Assembly: GCA_024233005.1 (NCBI GenBank)
Contig: JACKQE010000016.1
Span: 27,642 to 91,641 of the forward strand
From: Akkermansiaceae bacterium
GTDB lineage: Bacteria; Verrucomicrobiota; Verrucomicrobiia; Verrucomicrobiales; DEV007
Direction of reading: 5' to 3'
DNA length: 64,000 nt
Shown here: positions 47,028-56,413 of the stretch, piece after piece
Layout: the number at the start of each line of letters is the position of its first letter
Position numbering within the stretch: position 1 is the first letter of the stretch
Position numbers and translations under genes: made by a program
Notes under the pieces: model-generated
Database searches by the model: none
Seen by the model: the letters and a program-made list of their open reading frames with translations, nothing else
What the model was told of the DNA's origin: nothing

Positions 47028-48203
47028 ATGAAAACGCCCGCCCTCACCGGCTTTGTCACCCTAGCGCTAGCCAGCACCACGCTTTTGCCCGGAAGAGCTT
47101 TTTCGCTGGATCTGTTCGGCAAGCGACGGAACAATCCCGAAGCCATTTCTCCGGACCGGATTTCAGGCGATGAAGCCTCCGCACAAGCGCTGTTTGCTCA
47201 AGCAGAAGCACTTCCGCCTTCCAAGGCTCTTTCAATTTACCGGAGCATTGTCAAACAATTTCCCTACACCCACACCGCTTCCGAAGCGCAGTTCAAAGTT
47301 GCCCAAATCCGGGAAACTGAAGGAAACGGCAAAAAGGCTTTTGACGAATACCAAACCTTCATCACTTCCTACAAAGGCAGTGCCCATTTTTCGGAGGCGG
47401 TACAACGCCAGTTCGAGATCTCAAAAGCATACCTTGAGAGCGATCGGAAAGGCTTTCTCGGACTCGGAGCAGAGATTCAACCCACCAAACTGAGAGAAAT
47501 GTTCCTCTCAGTGCGCAATAATGCTCCCCGCACGGAGGCTATTGCTGCCGCCAGCCTATTCAATGTTGGCGTGATTTTCCGGCGTGAAGGCAAAGAAGTT
47601 GAGGCCATCGATACCTTCCAATCGGTCGTTGATGAGTATGGGCGCTCCCAATTCGCCGCGGATGCCCAATTCCAAATCGTGGAAATCAATTCTGAAATCG
47701 CATCCAATTCCAGAAATCCTGCCAATCTCAGGCAGTATGAAGAGTCGATCAACGATTTCATGATTCAATTCCCCAAAGACCCCCGCCTAGCAGATGTGAA
47801 AGGTCGGCTGGGGCGTCTCGATGACACCGACACGGAAAACAAATTCAATATCGGCCGCTTTTATGAGCGCAAGGGGGAGTTGGCTGCAGCGGCCGTGTAT
47901 TATTACGAAATCACCCAGAAGCCCGGATCCGCCCGGTTTGAGGATGCAAAGGAGCGACTGGCCAAGATTATCCAAGCCGACCCCAGCATCACAGTTGATG
48001 GGAAGCGCAAACCGATTGCCTCCTCGGGCGCTGCCCCCACCTCCTTGGTGCCAGGCCGCCAACCCAAGATGCCCTCGGTCAAAGAGCGCGCGGATTTCCA
48101 CGGGCCTCCGCCCCCTGACGTCAAAAAACAAAAACCCGCCATGAGGACCTCGGAAGACGACGTCGTCCCGATCCCCACAGAACCTCCTGTGGTGACTCGA
48201 TAG
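47028..48203 (+). CDS. Exported TPR protein, BamD-like
   Basis: A 391-residue protein with a signal peptide (MKTPALTGFVTLALASTTLLPGRAFS) and repeated TPR units from about 45 to 310. These include ALSIYRSIVKQFPYTHTASEAQFKVA and EAIDTFQSVVDEYGRSQFAADAQF, the arrangement of BamD/YfiO, which supports outer-membrane protein insertion. No lipobox Cys is seen, unlike true BamD. The C-terminal 80 residues are Pro/Lys-rich. The ATG at 47028 begins the signal peptide. It stands directly ahead of an LptE-like gene, which supports an envelope role. Confidence 0.75.
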   Translation: MKTPALTGFVTLALASTTLLPGRAFSLDLFGKRRNNPEAISPDRISGDEASAQALFAQAEALPPSKALSIYRSIVKQFPYTHTASEAQFKVAQIRETEGNGKKAFDEYQTFITSYKGSAHFSEAVQRQFEISKAYLESDRKGFLGLGAEIQPTKLREMFLSVRNNAPRTEAIAAASLFNVGVIFRREGKEVEAIDTFQSVVDEYGRSQFAADAQFQIVEINSEIASNSRNPANLRQYEESINDFMIQFPKDPRLADVKGRLGRLDDTDTENKFNIGRFYERKGELAAAAVYYYEITQKPGSARFEDAKERLAKIIQADPSITVDGKRKPIASSGAAPTSLVPGRQPKMPSVKERADFHGPPPPDVKKQKPAMRTSEDDVVPIPTEPPVVTR

Positions 48204-48320
48204 GGACGTGGATGCCGAGTTCACCCCCGCTGCGCTGGCGGTGGAATCTCTCGTATCTCCTAAAAATCACCAGAAATGCGGTTTTGACTCGACAAATTGC
48301 CTGTTTTCCCACAGGTTCAC

Positions 48321-48349
48321 TTGATTTGGGAGTCGGTATCGGCTATTAG
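48321..48349 (+). promoter_or_regulatory. Candidate sigma70 promoter of the LptE-like gene
   Basis: TTGATT (48321-48326) and TATTAG (48344-48349) are separated by 17 bases, 59 bases before the ATG. Good spacing, moderate hexamers. Confidence 0.4.
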
Positions 48350-48408
48350 CGAGAACTTCGAACTCCTCTCGTTCGTGTCACTTCCGACTAGATCTTGCCA
48401 ACCACAAC

Positions 48409-48993
48409 ATGAGCCGAAATTTTTTCTCTTTGATCACCCTCACTGCCGTCCTGTTGGGGATTTCTGGTTGTGCAGGCTACAAAATTGGCGAAACCAAGCC
48501 GAGCGTCTACAGCCACATTCACAAAATCTACGTTCCCACTTTCAAAAATGACACGTTGGAACCTAGGGCGGCGGTACTGGTGACCAATTCGGTGATCAAG
48601 GAAATCCTCCAAGACGGTTCTTACCAAATCGTTAGCTCAAAAGAGAACGCGGATGCAATACTCAAAGGGACCATTGTGGATGTGGAGAGAAGACAATTGC
48701 GCGGGTCCCAAACGGACACCCTCAAAACCACGGAAATGAGTCTTTTCATTGTGGTCACTTGGGGACTTTTCGACACCGCCAGCGGCGCCAAGCTTGAATA
48801 TTCTGAAGCCCGTGACTTGAATGATGCCAATATCGACAAGACATCCAACCTGCGGGTGATGCCAGGCCGGGTGGTCGGTCAGACCATTCAATTCGTGGAC
48901 CCAAATTTCCAGCTTTCCGAGCGCAATGCCCTGCCTGTGGCGGCCGAAGACGCAGCTCGACAATTGGTTGGGCAGCTTGCTGAAGGTCTCTGA
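48409..48993 (+). CDS. LptE-like LPS-assembly lipoprotein
   Basis: A 194-residue lipoprotein (lipobox ending at Cys21, GISGC). CAGYKIG, then IYVPTFKNDTLEPRAAVLVTNSVIKEIL and ADAILKGTIVDVERR, follow the LptE family pattern. LptE plugs the LptD barrel that places lipopolysaccharide in the outer membrane. LptD itself is not in the window. A strong terminator follows. Confidence 0.75.
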   Translation: MSRNFFSLITLTAVLLGISGCAGYKIGETKPSVYSHIHKIYVPTFKNDTLEPRAAVLVTNSVIKEILQDGSYQIVSSKENADAILKGTIVDVERRQLRGSQTDTLKTTEMSLFIVVTWGLFDTASGAKLEYSEARDLNDANIDKTSNLRVMPGRVVGQTIQFVDPNFQLSERNALPVAAEDAARQLVGQLAEGL

Positions 48994-49011
48994 TTGTCTT
49001 CTTTAAGTTTC

Positions 49012-49052
49012 AGCCGACGCCGCATTCCCTGTAATGCCGCGTCGGCTTTTTT
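49012..49052 (+). terminator. Intrinsic terminator of the LptE-like gene
   Basis: A 9-bp stem (49012-49020 with 49039-49047) encloses a second 5-bp stem, and the run of T from 49047 to 49052 follows. It ends 6 bases before the rsmI start codon. Confidence 0.85.
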
Positions 49053-49058
49053 GTAGCC

Positions 49059-49784
49059 ATGGCAGAGACCACTGAATTCGACTGCGAAAGCTCCCCCACC
49101 GCTGCAACCGGAGGCATTCGTTTGGTGGCGGGGCCGATTGGCAATTTGGGTGATGTCACTCTTCGTGCTCTGGCACTTTTGAGAGATTGTCATGCCATCG
49201 CTTGCGAGGACACCCGGCATACACGGAAGTTGCTTGAACGTCATGAAATTCCCCACAAACCCCTTTTGAGTCTTCATGAACACAATGAAGACCACCGCAT
49301 CACGGAAATTCTGGCAAGAGCCAGGCAGGGCGAAATCATTGCAGTGCTATCTGATGCTGGCATGCCAACCATCTCCGATCCCGGATTCCGTCTTGTGCGC
49401 CGTTGCATAGAAGAGGGCGTCCCAGTCGAAGTATTGCCGGGACCTTCTGCTGTCCTGACGGCCGTTGCCGGATCCGGATTGCCAACCGACGCCTTTTACT
49501 TTGGAGGATTTCTTTCTCATAAAACAGGCAAAAAGGAAAAGCAGCTGGAGCGGGCTTTGGAACGCGTGGAAACCTCGATTTTTTTCGAGTCGCCGCACAG
49601 AATCGCCAAGACACTTGGAATCCTGGCATCACGGGCACCCGAAAGAGCGGTGTGCGTTGCCAGGGAATTGACCAAACGCCACGAAACGTGGCACCGGGGA
49701 ACCGCAAAAAAGCTATTCTCTGCATTTGATGGCAAAACAGCGCGCGGTGAGATCACCCTGGTCATTGCCGGCGACAAGTCCTGA
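49059..49784 (+). CDS. rsmI: 16S rRNA (cytidine-1402-2'-O)-methyltransferase
   Basis: RsmI methylates C1402 in the ribosomal decoding centre using S-adenosylmethionine. The 241-residue protein carries LVAGPIGNLGDVTLRAL, ACEDTRHTRKLL, AVLSDAGMPTISDPGFRLVR, LPGPSAVLTAVAGSGL and FFESPHRI, all conserved in the family. The ATG at 49059 lies right after the upstream terminator, leaving little space for a promoter before it. The promoter may lie inside the lptE-like gene. Confidence 0.93.
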   Translation: MAETTEFDCESSPTAATGGIRLVAGPIGNLGDVTLRALALLRDCHAIACEDTRHTRKLLERHEIPHKPLLSLHEHNEDHRITEILARARQGEIIAVLSDAGMPTISDPGFRLVRRCIEEGVPVEVLPGPSAVLTAVAGSGLPTDAFYFGGFLSHKTGKKEKQLERALERVETSIFFESPHRIAKTLGILASRAPERAVCVARELTKRHETWHRGTAKKLFSAFDGKTARGEITLVIAGDKS

Positions 49785-49789
49785 TCAAC

Positions 49790-50680
49790 ATGCACGCCTT
49801 GTCCACCAGTTGGTATGGCCATCGCCATAGCGAAATCCAACCCATGTTCAATGAATGCCTGCTCCTCGGGTTTTCCGGATTGGAACTGGCACACGCCGCG
49901 CCCAAGGGACTTTGGGAGGGATTCCAGTATTTTATCGACGCAGGATTCATCCGCATTCCCAGCTTGGATGTGGCCGAGCTGAAGGAGTCTCCAACCCCCA
50001 CATTGACGGACGGCAGCAAAAAAGGCCGCGAAGAGGCGATTAAGCATGTGATCGAGGCGCTGTTCTTGGGCCAAAAGCTCCGGTCTGAGCGGGTGATTTT
50101 GGACCTGGGCAATTCCACCATGGAGCCCATTACCCCCCGGCTCGCAACTCTCATTGAGGAGGGTGGGCAGTATGGGCGAGAGTATTGCGACCTCAAACAA
50201 AAAGGCGTGACGCGCCGCGAGGCCTTGGGCTCCAAAGCTCTCGACTCGGTTCGGGAAGCCCTGAACCATCTGACTCCTTGGGTGGAAGAGACTGGTGTCG
50301 GACTGGCTTTGCGAACCGGGGCCACATACGAGAGCTATCCTTCGGAGCGTGAAATCAGCGCGCTGCTGCAGGAATTCCCGCGTTCCCTGGTCGGGTATTG
50401 GCACGATTTCGCACGCTGTCAGGCAAAGTCCAATTTGGCATTCTTAAACCATGAGACATGGCTGCGCTCAGTGGTCGGAGATGTGGTGGGATGTCATCTG
50501 AATGACTGCAAGTGGCCTCAAACTACAGGTATGATCCCTTTTCAAGGCGCCATAGGTTTTGACAGATTGGTTCCACTTCTGCCCAAAGAGATCCCCAAGG
50601 TCTGGAGAGTGGACTCCCGCCGCAAGTCAGCCGATTTAAGCGCAGCGCTCACGCGGTGGAGAGAACTTTGGGGAGACTAG
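49790..50680 (+). CDS. TIM-barrel sugar phosphate isomerase/epimerase-like protein
   Basis: A 296-residue protein of the xylose-isomerase-like TIM-barrel (AP endonuclease 2) superfamily. GFSGLELAHA, VILDLGNS, GYWHDFARCQAK and HLNDCKWP provide the acidic/His metal-site positions at strand ends. The true reaction is unknown. It begins 5 bases after rsmI and is likely cotranscribed. Its last four bases overlap the convergent VTT gene. Confidence 0.75.
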   Translation: MHALSTSWYGHRHSEIQPMFNECLLLGFSGLELAHAAPKGLWEGFQYFIDAGFIRIPSLDVAELKESPTPTLTDGSKKGREEAIKHVIEALFLGQKLRSERVILDLGNSTMEPITPRLATLIEEGGQYGREYCDLKQKGVTRREALGSKALDSVREALNHLTPWVEETGVGLALRTGATYESYPSEREISALLQEFPRSLVGYWHDFARCQAKSNLAFLNHETWLRSVVGDVVGCHLNDCKWPQTTGMIPFQGAIGFDRLVPLLPKEIPKVWRVDSRRKSADLSAALTRWRELWGD

Positions 50681-51456
50681 GGAGTTTCCTCCGTCGAGGG
50701 GATTTCCAGCACCTCCTTCACGGGCAAATCTTCGGTCGCATTTCCTGTGTCGGAAGACTTTTCCAGTTCAGCCATTTTCCGTTTTTCCAAACGTCCGCGC
50801 AACCATCGGGTGACCAGAACTCCCACGATGATCAGGGAAATCCCGGTAATGGCCATGCCAGCCTTGCCTTCCAAAATGGCCCCGCCGGTCAGGAGAATTC
50901 CTATCGAAACGGCCCCTCCAAGAAGCACCGACATTGGAAGATAAATCCAAAAAGGTGTCCGAACGAATCCAAGCACGTAGTTGTGAATGAAAAAAGGAAT
51001 GCCCGGAGTGAGTCGGAAGATCAATACCAACCTGACGTGATCGTTTTTTGGCAGGTCCGGAATTTTGACGGAAGTGCTTAATAAAAGCCGTTCAATGAAC
51101 TTTCGAGCGGGATAGGCGGCAACCCAATAAGTCCAACTCATATTCACCGCCAAGGCAAGGACGGTCAGAACACAGGCCTTCAGAGTGGCCCCCCAAACAG
51201 CGCCGGCAAGAAGCAATAGCGGAGAAACAGGAACCGCAAAGCCCGGCAGAAAAGCCAAGGCGAGAAACAAGGCCCATTCATGCTCCTGCAGGTAGGCGCG
51301 ACTGCTCTTCCAAGAAGCCCTCAGGGTTTCAACATCAATCCCCAGCTTCCAAAGGACCACCAGCACGATAATGCCTAACAAGCCCACCAGTGAGACGAGC
51401 CAGTAGAATTTTGGGTGCCGGAATATTTTCTGAACCAGGGACATCAGCTGTGGCAA
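50677..51456 (-). CDS. VTT-domain (TVP38/DedA-like) membrane protein
   Basis: A 259-residue inner-membrane protein with about five hydrophobic helices. FLPGFAVPVSPLLLLAGAVWG and FRLTPGIPFFIHNYVLGF form the two re-entrant motifs of the VTT/SNARE-associated family, thought to move lipids or small molecules across membranes. The C-terminal 35 residues are charged and Glu-rich. An alternative start is the Met at 51444. Confidence 0.82.
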   Translation of the reverse strand: MPQLMSLVQKIFRHPKFYWLVSLVGLLGIIVLVVLWKLGIDVETLRASWKSSRAYLQEHEWALFLALAFLPGFAVPVSPLLLLAGAVWGATLKACVLTVLALAVNMSWTYWVAAYPARKFIERLLLSTSVKIPDLPKNDHVRLVLIFRLTPGIPFFIHNYVLGFVRTPFWIYLPMSVLLGGAVSIGILLTGGAILEGKAGMAITGISLIIVGVLVTRWLRGRLEKRKMAELEKSSDTGNATEDLPVKEVLEIPSTEETP

Positions 51457-51497
51457 GAGACAGAGGGCACAAGTCCCGGGTCCCAGCGTTCAGAGAA

Positions 51498-51764
51498 CTA
51501 CTTGGAATCAAGGCCGAGGGTCCGAGCCTCCCCTTTCACCTCAGTTGGCTTCTCCCCATCCTGCTGGTGATCACCATGAGAATCTTTGGAATCATGAGCA
51601 GCACCGGAATGAAGGCTCTCTCCGTGGGACGCGTGCTCCCCCCCATGCGGTTTGAACAAGCGGCTTGTTTCGGACCATTGGTGTCCATCACAGGCACCCA
51701 AAAGCACCACGGAAGAACACAATGCGGCGGCAACCAAACCTTGAACGACAGAATGAAATCGCAT
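51498..51764 (-). CDS. Small His-rich lipoprotein
   Basis: An 88-residue protein with a lipoprotein signal ending at Cys25 (LLGAC). Between residues 28 and 66 there are eight histidines, many in HG or SH pairs with Asp/Glu. This suggests metal binding, for example zinc, copper or nickel. No homologue is recognised. It lies 41 bases upstream of the VTT gene on the same strand and may share its transcript. Confidence 0.6.
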   Translation of the reverse strand: MRFHSVVQGLVAAALCSSVVLLGACDGHQWSETSRLFKPHGGEHASHGESLHSGAAHDSKDSHGDHQQDGEKPTEVKGEARTLGLDSK

Positions 51765-52343
51765 GACACCTGAGTATCCTGAATTGGGGCGGATGCAACG
51801 AGAAATCGCAGTTTCGACAGGCTGCCAAAGAAAATCAGCCTCCTAAAAGTGCGCTTTCCACGCCACCGCCAGTCAAAGGTAGCGCCACAAAAGTTCGCCT
51901 CGATCAATCCGATGGTATTTTTTTTGGCCTTCTCGGATCATCACCCGATAACCGGCACTCTATTCCGTTTTTTAGATTCTACCTCGGGTGTGGAATTTTC
52001 TCACGGATTGCTTTCCCCATGTTCGCATCCCATCCTATGCATGATCGAGAACTGGATCATCATCATCATCGATTGATTGGCGGTTGTGTCTGTTCCAATG
52101 CCCTCAGGACAGCCAGGACAATTGGCCGATTCTGCCCTCCTCGCACTCCCACACTTAGTTTTTCATTGGCCCCCGGAGAAGATCAAGACAAGAATTGACG
52201 GATGCGTGGTAATGGATGAATTGGAGATCATCAATGGTTCGAAGAATCCCTTCCGAAACTGGAAAGAATCCCCCCTCTCGAAACCAACCACCTCGGAAAT
52301 TCCCGCCTGATTCTGTTCCTTGCCGCCCCCCAATTGAAATCCC
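51765..52343. other. Intergenic region without a supported gene
   Basis: About 580 bases between divergently transcribed genes. Short open frames of 75-77 codons at 51849-52076 and 52077-52310 (+) have no family similarity. A T8 run lies at about 51929-51936 and an ATC repeat at 52048-52060. No RNA gene, repeat array or convincing promoter was recognised. Confidence 0.5.
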
Positions 52344-53969
52344 ATGACTGAATTGGCGAATTTAGGACCATTTATATCCTGCGAAGGCCCTGACCAAGCG
52401 CCCATCACAGTGCCTAGAGTCCCGGAAGAAGTGGTTTCTTTGAAATACCACAGAGGTTCCGGGGCTTTGGTCGAATGGCACTCGGTAATCGACAGCGAAA
52501 ACTTTTCCAAAAATGAAAAGCTCGCGTTTTTCGAAAGAGCCCGGAGTGCAGCTTCCTTGGGACATGCGGCTTTCCCGAGAGTCCTCGACGTGGGTGAATC
52601 TGAAGGCCGTCTCCACTATACGACCGCCCTTAGTGATGGGGAATTTCTACTTGAATTCCTTCAACGAACAGGGCCTTTGGAGCCGGCCGTGGCTTTGTCC
52701 CTGTCCCTCGCCATGGTCGACGCACTGTTGGTCTTGCAGCCCAATATCCGACTGTTTCTGGGCAGCAAGCTCGAGAATCAAATCGTTGTCCTGACTGACA
52801 ACACCCACCTGACACCTCGGATCATTGATATCGGGCTTGGAAGCAGAGAGCCCAGGCGTTCCTCTGATTTCGACCCCGGCGTTAGAATCACTTCGCTCAG
52901 CCGGTGGCTCTTTTTCATGCTGGCAGGCCATCCTTTTTCCGCCGACCAGCCCGGAGAGATCCTGAGTCTCGAAGTGGCGGGAGAGGAATTGAAGGCATTT
53001 TTGGATTCTGTCCTGGGGGAGCGGCCCAATCCCCCCCAAGATCTTGAGAGCCTGCAACGTGTGCTGCTGGATTGCCTGCAACGTCTGACTGGTTCTGGAA
53101 GCTATCTGGGGAATCTCGCAGTGCCGAAATCCCTTTATCCCCGGAGATGCTTGGCGGAATCCCTCTATGGCAACACCGATCCCCGCACTGGAGCCATGCT
53201 TCCCCAGTGCCAGATGGATGCCGACTCCCTAGCTGGCCCCTTGGTTTCCTGCCATATCCACGGAAGTGACACAGAAACCAACGAGGCGCTTACGATCCAA
53301 TTTCTCCCTCCAGATGTGGTTTGCCCAATGCTGGAGAACACGGACTGCCCGATCACTCCCAAAGCAGAGGAGACCGATGGCCTTTTGCGTTGTCTTGGCG
53401 GAGCCGAGGCTCCGAACTTCCGCTGTGTGATGGAGGAACGCTACAATGGATTCTCCCTGTCTGAATTCCTGGCCACCAGGGCTTACCGCTTGACGAAGCC
53501 GGAAGTGGTTTTGCTGATGCGTGCCACCCGGTTTTGCCTTTCTCAGGCAGCCTCCGCAAGGATTCCGATCCATTGTCTGACAACCCAATGCGTGATCTTC
53601 CATTTTCCGCAGACAAGCCATGAGGAGCTGCCTCCCTTGCGCGAAAAAGCCATGCAAGAGTGGCCGGAATGCCACATCAAAGTCCGGTGTCACTCCACCA
53701 TGGATGGTTTGATGCGAGCCTCCGCAAGCCACCAGGTGGGAAAAGAAGCTCCGATCTTTCAGCTGCCAAACCAGGAACAAAGCATCGCCCACGCCTTCAT
53801 CGGACTGGCGAAAACGATGTTACACAATCCATGGGAAGGCACATTTGATGACAAGCGAACAGCCCTGGACTCATGGATCACCGATCTTGGCGTTCAAATA
53901 TTGGACCCAAAAAATGAATTCGATTATGATCAATTTCTGAAAGAATTGGAAGGCCGCTTACCGGCTTGA
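52344..53969 (+). CDS. Degenerate protein-kinase-like protein (probable pseudokinase)
   Basis: A 541-residue cytoplasmic protein. The first 200 residues follow the plan of a bacterial Ser/Thr kinase: FFERARSAASLGHAAFPRVLDVGES, then RLHYTTAL at the hinge, FLQRTGPLEP, LGSKLENQIVV where HxDLKPxN is expected, and RIIDIGLG where DFG is expected. The catalytic Asp and the DFG motif are missing, so it is probably inactive. The remaining 340 residues are Cys-rich and not recognised, possibly a second, more diverged kinase lobe. It may work as a scaffold or sensor. Confidence 0.6.
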   Translation: MTELANLGPFISCEGPDQAPITVPRVPEEVVSLKYHRGSGALVEWHSVIDSENFSKNEKLAFFERARSAASLGHAAFPRVLDVGESEGRLHYTTALSDGEFLLEFLQRTGPLEPAVALSLSLAMVDALLVLQPNIRLFLGSKLENQIVVLTDNTHLTPRIIDIGLGSREPRRSSDFDPGVRITSLSRWLFFMLAGHPFSADQPGEILSLEVAGEELKAFLDSVLGERPNPPQDLESLQRVLLDCLQRLTGSGSYLGNLAVPKSLYPRRCLAESLYGNTDPRTGAMLPQCQMDADSLAGPLVSCHIHGSDTETNEALTIQFLPPDVVCPMLENTDCPITPKAEETDGLLRCLGGAEAPNFRCVMEERYNGFSLSEFLATRAYRLTKPEVVLLMRATRFCLSQAASARIPIHCLTTQCVIFHFPQTSHEELPPLREKAMQEWPECHIKVRCHSTMDGLMRASASHQVGKEAPIFQLPNQEQSIAHAFIGLAKTMLHNPWEGTFDDKRTALDSWITDLGVQILDPKNEFDYDQFLKELEGRLPA

Positions 53970-54146
53970 TTCAGGACCGCATTTCTGAGTTCCGAGAGGC
54001 AAGGAGTTGGCTACCGAATACTTGCAACGGCCCCCGAAAGAGAAATCCCTGGCAACCGAAACAAGCGGCCCCATTGGAATGCCTAGCGCAAACCCGCCGC
54101 GATCAATGCCTCTGTTTCGTGATATCTTGACTGAGACGTTCTTGCT

Positions 54147-56330
54147 ATGATTTGTCGCCTGTTCCCCATTCTGCTCCTTGCATTGGCCGGTCCACCTTTG
54201 GCTTCTGGAGCGGAACCTGTCTCCTTCCGCAACGACATCCTGCCGATGCTCCACCGCCAGGGTTGTGTTTCCGGAGCCTGCCATGCGAAAGCTGAAGGAC
54301 AAAACAACTTCAAGCTCACCGTTTTCTCCTATGATCCTGCGGCGGACTACCATGAGATCGCACAGGAGGATCGGGGACGTCGTATCGTCACAGGGGCTCC
54401 AGACCAGAGCTTGCTTCTTTTAAAAGCGTCCGGAGGGGTTCCCCATGAAGGTGGCGCCAGGATTGCTCCCGGCTCCCCTGCTTACCAGTTGATCCGGACA
54501 TGGATCAGCCAAGGAGCCCAGTTTTCGATTCCCAACGAACCCAGTCTGCTCAACATTTCCGTCGATCCGGTGGCACGGACCTATCAGAAAGGTTCCCAGC
54601 ACCCTCTCTCAGTGACCGCACACTATTCCAATGGATCCACTCGCGATGTGACGGCAGTCGCTCTGTTCAACACCCAGGATGAAGGGATGGCAAAGGTGGA
54701 TGAAAATGGCATTGTCACGGCAGGAACTACTCCGGGTGAAGGAGTGATTTCAGTGCGGTATTTCGATCTGGTCGGACTCTCCCGAGTCACGGTCCCACCC
54801 GAGAAACTTTTGCCCCATGACCGGTATGCCTCCCTCCGGATGGCCAATGAGATTGATCGCCTCGCCACAAAGAGACACGAAAGCCTGGGCCTCATTCGAT
54901 CCGAGCCTTGCAGCGACGCGGAGTTCCTGCGAAGAGCCAGCCTCGACACGTTGGGGTTGTTGCCTGATCCTGCCCAGTCCAGATCATTCCTTGCCGACAC
55001 CTCTCCGGACAAGCGCGAAAAGTTCATCGATGCGATGCTTTCCAGAGACGTCGAGTGGGCCGATCATTGGGCCACCAAATGGGGGGATTTGATTCGTCCC
55101 AACACCCAGCATGTCGGAGTGAAGGCGGTGTTCGTGCTCGACCAGTGGTTGCGGCAACAGTTCCGGGAAAATCGCCCTTATGACGCGTTTGTCCGGGATC
55201 TGGTCACGGCCACCGGAAGCACCCATGACTTTGGTCCAGCAACCTTGTTCCGCGACAAGCGCGAACCAGCCGATCTAGCCCAGTATTTCAGTCGCGTCTT
55301 TCTGGGAGTGCGACTCGATTGCGCCCGCTGTCATCATCATCCGAGCGAAAAGTGGACCCAGGATGATTACTACGGATTTGCTGCCTTTTTCGGTTCCATC
55401 AAGCGCAAAGGCACAGGGATTTCAGCCCCCATTTCAGGAGATGCGGAGTATATCTACTCGGCTCCCGGAAAAGGAGTGGAGCACCCGGTCACAAAAGTCG
55501 TGATGCCGCCGAAGCCTCCGGAAACGCCCGCCCCTACGATTCCTGAAGGCGCAGATCCAAGGGAAGCACTGGCCGATTGGATGACCGCTCCAGACAATCC
55601 TTTTCTGGCCAGGGCAGCGGTAAACCGAATTTGGGGTGAGTTTTTTGGTCGTGGGATCGTCGATCCGGTGGATGATTTCCGGGCTTCCAATCCCGCGACC
55701 AATCAGGAACTGCTGGATTGGTTGGCCAAGGACTTTGTGGCCCATCAATTTGATTTGAAGCACTTGGTTCGCACCATTCTGCTGTCGGAAACGTATCAGA
55801 CAAGTTCCCTCCCGAATGAGAGCAACCTGGCGGATGTGAGAGATTTTTCCCGCTCTTACCGGCGCAGACTTCCTGCGGAGTCCATGCACGATGCCGTGGT
55901 GGCGGTGACAAAGGTTCCCACCAAATTTCAAGGTCTATTGGATGGTCGTCCCTCTTCGGCCGGATGGACTTACAAAATCAATTCTGAATTCCTCGATGCC
56001 TTTGCACGCCCCAATTCCAGCGCGGACTGCCCTTGCGAGCGGGATCGGAATGGCAGCGTGGTCCAGGCCCTCCACCTCATGAATGCCGAGGGTCTGCAGA
56101 AAAAGCTGACGGATCCGAAAGGCTGGGCATCCCAGCTGGCTGCCAGTAATCTGACTCTGGAGGGCATTATTGAAGACGTTTATTTGTCCGCCTTCAGCAG
56201 GCTTCCTGAACAGGATGAGAAACAAGCCGGTCTGGCGGTCTTCAACAGAGATGGCGCAACCAGACAAACCGGCGCGGAAGACCTGATCTGGTCGCTCGTG
56301 AATACCGCCGAGTTTGTGCTGAATCATTGA
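54147..56330 (+). CDS. Exported DUF1549/DUF1553 protein with haem-like motifs and Ig-like segment
   Basis: A 727-residue secreted protein. The signal peptide is residues 1-22. Cys40-x4-Cys45-His46 (CVSGACH) is the noncanonical haem-type motif of planctomycete cytochrome-like domains. About 135-225 resembles a bacterial Ig-like (BIG2) domain. DUF1549 follows, with CARCHHH (Cys392, Cys395, His396), and DUF1553 is at the C-terminus. These proteins are abundant in Planctomycetes and Verrucomicrobia and are linked by context to polysaccharide use, but no biochemical function is established. A DUF1501 partner usually follows and is absent here. Confidence 0.88.
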   Translation: MICRLFPILLLALAGPPLASGAEPVSFRNDILPMLHRQGCVSGACHAKAEGQNNFKLTVFSYDPAADYHEIAQEDRGRRIVTGAPDQSLLLLKASGGVPHEGGARIAPGSPAYQLIRTWISQGAQFSIPNEPSLLNISVDPVARTYQKGSQHPLSVTAHYSNGSTRDVTAVALFNTQDEGMAKVDENGIVTAGTTPGEGVISVRYFDLVGLSRVTVPPEKLLPHDRYASLRMANEIDRLATKRHESLGLIRSEPCSDAEFLRRASLDTLGLLPDPAQSRSFLADTSPDKREKFIDAMLSRDVEWADHWATKWGDLIRPNTQHVGVKAVFVLDQWLRQQFRENRPYDAFVRDLVTATGSTHDFGPATLFRDKREPADLAQYFSRVFLGVRLDCARCHHHPSEKWTQDDYYGFAAFFGSIKRKGTGISAPISGDAEYIYSAPGKGVEHPVTKVVMPPKPPETPAPTIPEGADPREALADWMTAPDNPFLARAAVNRIWGEFFGRGIVDPVDDFRASNPATNQELLDWLAKDFVAHQFDLKHLVRTILLSETYQTSSLPNESNLADVRDFSRSYRRRLPAESMHDAVVAVTKVPTKFQGLLDGRPSSAGWTYKINSEFLDAFARPNSSADCPCERDRNGSVVQALHLMNAEGLQKKLTDPKGWASQLAASNLTLEGIIEDVYLSAFSRLPEQDEKQAGLAVFNRDGATRQTGAEDLIWSLVNTAEFVLNH

Positions 56331-56413
56331 TTTTTCTTTTTTGGACAAGGAATCCGACATTGACCTTTTTCCCGGGATCGTGCTAACGATTATGACTGCC
56401 CTATCCTTCAGTC

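Noticed and set aside
51849..52310. Two short plus-strand frames of 75 and 77 codons
   Set aside because: No start context, no family similarity and low-complexity segments. Listed as intergenic.
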